From Gp6-AA40 sp046765795 (GTDB lineage: Bacteria > Acidobacteriota > Vicinamibacteria > Vicinamibacterales > UBA2999): a stretch of DNA of 21,104 nucleotides. The notes below the pieces were generated by a model that saw nothing but the letters and a program-made list of their open reading frames with translations, was not told where the DNA came from and ran no database searches. Positions 20,619-21,104 of this stretch are shown here, piece by piece; position 1 is the first letter of the stretch, and every line of letters starts with the position of its first letter. The stretch spans positions 1-21,104 of the forward strand of contig JBKPRH010000387.1 of assembly GCA_046765795.1 (NCBI GenBank). The letters are read 5' to 3'. Both the position numbers and the translations under genes were made by a program.

Positions 20619-20840
20619 TCAGCGCGTCGCCTTCGCCGTGGGCGGCGCGCTGGCCGAGCCGACCGCCCGAGCCGGTTCGCCGGCCATGAAATGGTTGCAG
20701 CCGCTGTCGCCGGACACGCGCAACAGAAACGGTTGCAGATCTTCGTCTATGCAGAGTCCGAGTGTGTGCGGCTCGATCTTGCCTTGCGGTTCGATCTGCC
20801 ACCACTTGCAATCCATGCACAGGCCCCAATCGTCAGCCAT
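20619..20840 (-). CDS. Small four-cysteine protein, putative iron-sulfur or zinc binding
   Basis: A 73-residue protein with C-x2-C-KWW (Cys8, Cys11), LGLC (Cys30) and DSGCNHF (Cys48), followed by a disordered Ala-rich tail. The layout (CxxC + W-rich strand, then GLC, then SGCNxF) is that of small Fe-S or zinc proteins such as the small subunits of some glycyl-radical enzymes; I infer similarity of pattern only. The start is well supported by GAAGGAG at 20845-20851, 4 nt before the ATG. It shares strand and probably a transcript with the putative zinc protein at 20574, and it faces a divergent lipoprotein gene at 21023. Function unknown. Confidence 0.7.
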   Translation of the reverse strand: MADDWGLCMDCKWWQIEPQGKIEPHTLGLCIDEDLQPFLLRVSGDSGCNHFMAGEPARAVGSASAPPTAKATR

Positions 20841-20855
20841 CTCGATGCTCCTTCA

Positions 20856-20920
20856 CTGATCACGTCGATCAGCGCCGAGCATTGGTGCAACGTCAGTGCC
20901 CGCGTTGCGAGCTAGCAACG
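20856..20920. promoter_or_regulatory. Pair of perfect inverted repeats in a divergent intergenic region
   Basis: CTGATC-acgtc-GATCAG (20856-20872) lies just upstream of the ribosome binding site of the four-cysteine gene. CGTTGC-gagcta-GCAACG (20903-20920) follows, and another GCAACG occurs at 20887-20892. Repeated half-sites between divergent genes suggest an operator; the regulator is unknown. Confidence 0.35.
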
Positions 20921-21022
20921 TTCCTGTCGATAAGCAACCACACCCATAAATTGGCCGTGGGTACTAAACGTCGGTAATTCCGTGCTCTCGCGCTGGAACG
21001 CAAGTTGCCTCTGCCGCCAGCC

Positions 21023-21104
21023 GTGAAGAAAGCCCTGCTGTTCGTATTCTTTGCGGTAGCTCTGGGCTGTTCCGACAAGACGGTGGAGCAGACCGGGCCG
21101 TCAA
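21023..21104 (+). CDS. N-terminal fragment of a lipoprotein, cut by the window end
   Basis: A GTG at 21023 opens MKKALLFVFFAVALGCSDKT..., a classic short lipoprotein signal with positively charged start, hydrophobic core and Cys16 in ALGC. Only 27 codons are in the window and the frame is open at the edge. An upstream in-frame TTG at 21005 is possible but would spoil the signal. No clear ribosome binding site is seen. It is divergent from the four-cysteine gene. Function cannot be judged from the fragment. Confidence 0.65.
   Translation, partial: MKKALLFVFFAVALGCSDKTVEQTGPS

Noticed and set aside
1..21104. tRNA, rRNA, CRISPR, insertion sequence or prophage signals
   Set aside because: I looked for cloverleaf-like sequences, regularly spaced repeats, transposase motifs and terminal inverted repeats and saw none.

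Overview
The window is GC-rich, densely coded bacterial DNA. It most resembles an Acidobacteriota genome, probably Vicinamibacteria. The main reasons are a PadR regulator overlapping an orphan MacB/FtsX-type permease of the ADOP family (acidobacterial duplicated orphan permease), a DUF6152 protein, several small secreted proteins that are largely undescribed, and many exported enzymes and lipoproteins. This placement is inferred from gene content only. I saw no rRNA, tRNA, CRISPR array, transposase, integrase or phage gene, so this looks like resident chromosome.

Layout, left to right. (1) 57-4406, plus strand: a PlpD-like patatin outer-membrane autotransporter, then a tightly packed trio (DUF6152 protein and two secreted paralogues, with ATGA and TGATG overlaps). 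(2) 4417-6290: a secreted c-type cytochrome on the minus strand, a minimal secreted M48-like metallopeptidase, and a small exported beta-rich protein. (3) 6381-11741: the PadR/ADOP pair, a third member of the secreted paralogue family, and a convergent PQQ-type sugar dehydrogenase. (4) 11911-13355: a lipoprotein ending in a strong intrinsic terminator, a hotdog thioesterase and a VOC protein. (5) 17414-13381, minus strand: an ECF sigma factor, a zinc-finger anti-sigma factor fused to a large polytopic domain, a Tat-exported cupin, and a double-cupin/DUF3179 fusion. (6) 17759-20840: a lone Flp pilin, a large flotillin-like SPFH protein with an internal duplication, and two small Cys-rich proteins. 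The window ends inside a lipoprotein gene.

The strongest candidate for an undescribed system is region 5. The membrane part of the anti-sigma factor has a two-fold repeat in which Ser and His have identical spacing (S225/H236 and S302/H313). It resembles the di-haem cytochrome b anchors of succinate dehydrogenase. The known ChrR anti-sigma factors fuse the same zinc-binding domain to a cupin; here the cupins are separate, exported proteins in the same apparent operon. I infer a membrane redox or haem-sensing switch that controls exported cupin proteins.

Second-tier observations: -10-like hexamers lie 7-10 nt before the start codons of four genes (cytochrome c, PadR, the third paralogue and ECF sigma), suggesting leaderless transcripts. 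The DUF3179 part is internally duplicated and has lost its Cys pair in the second copy. The SPFH protein carries a duplicated N-terminal module. Structured repeats precede the SPFH gene and lie in the 20.9 kb divergent intergenic region.
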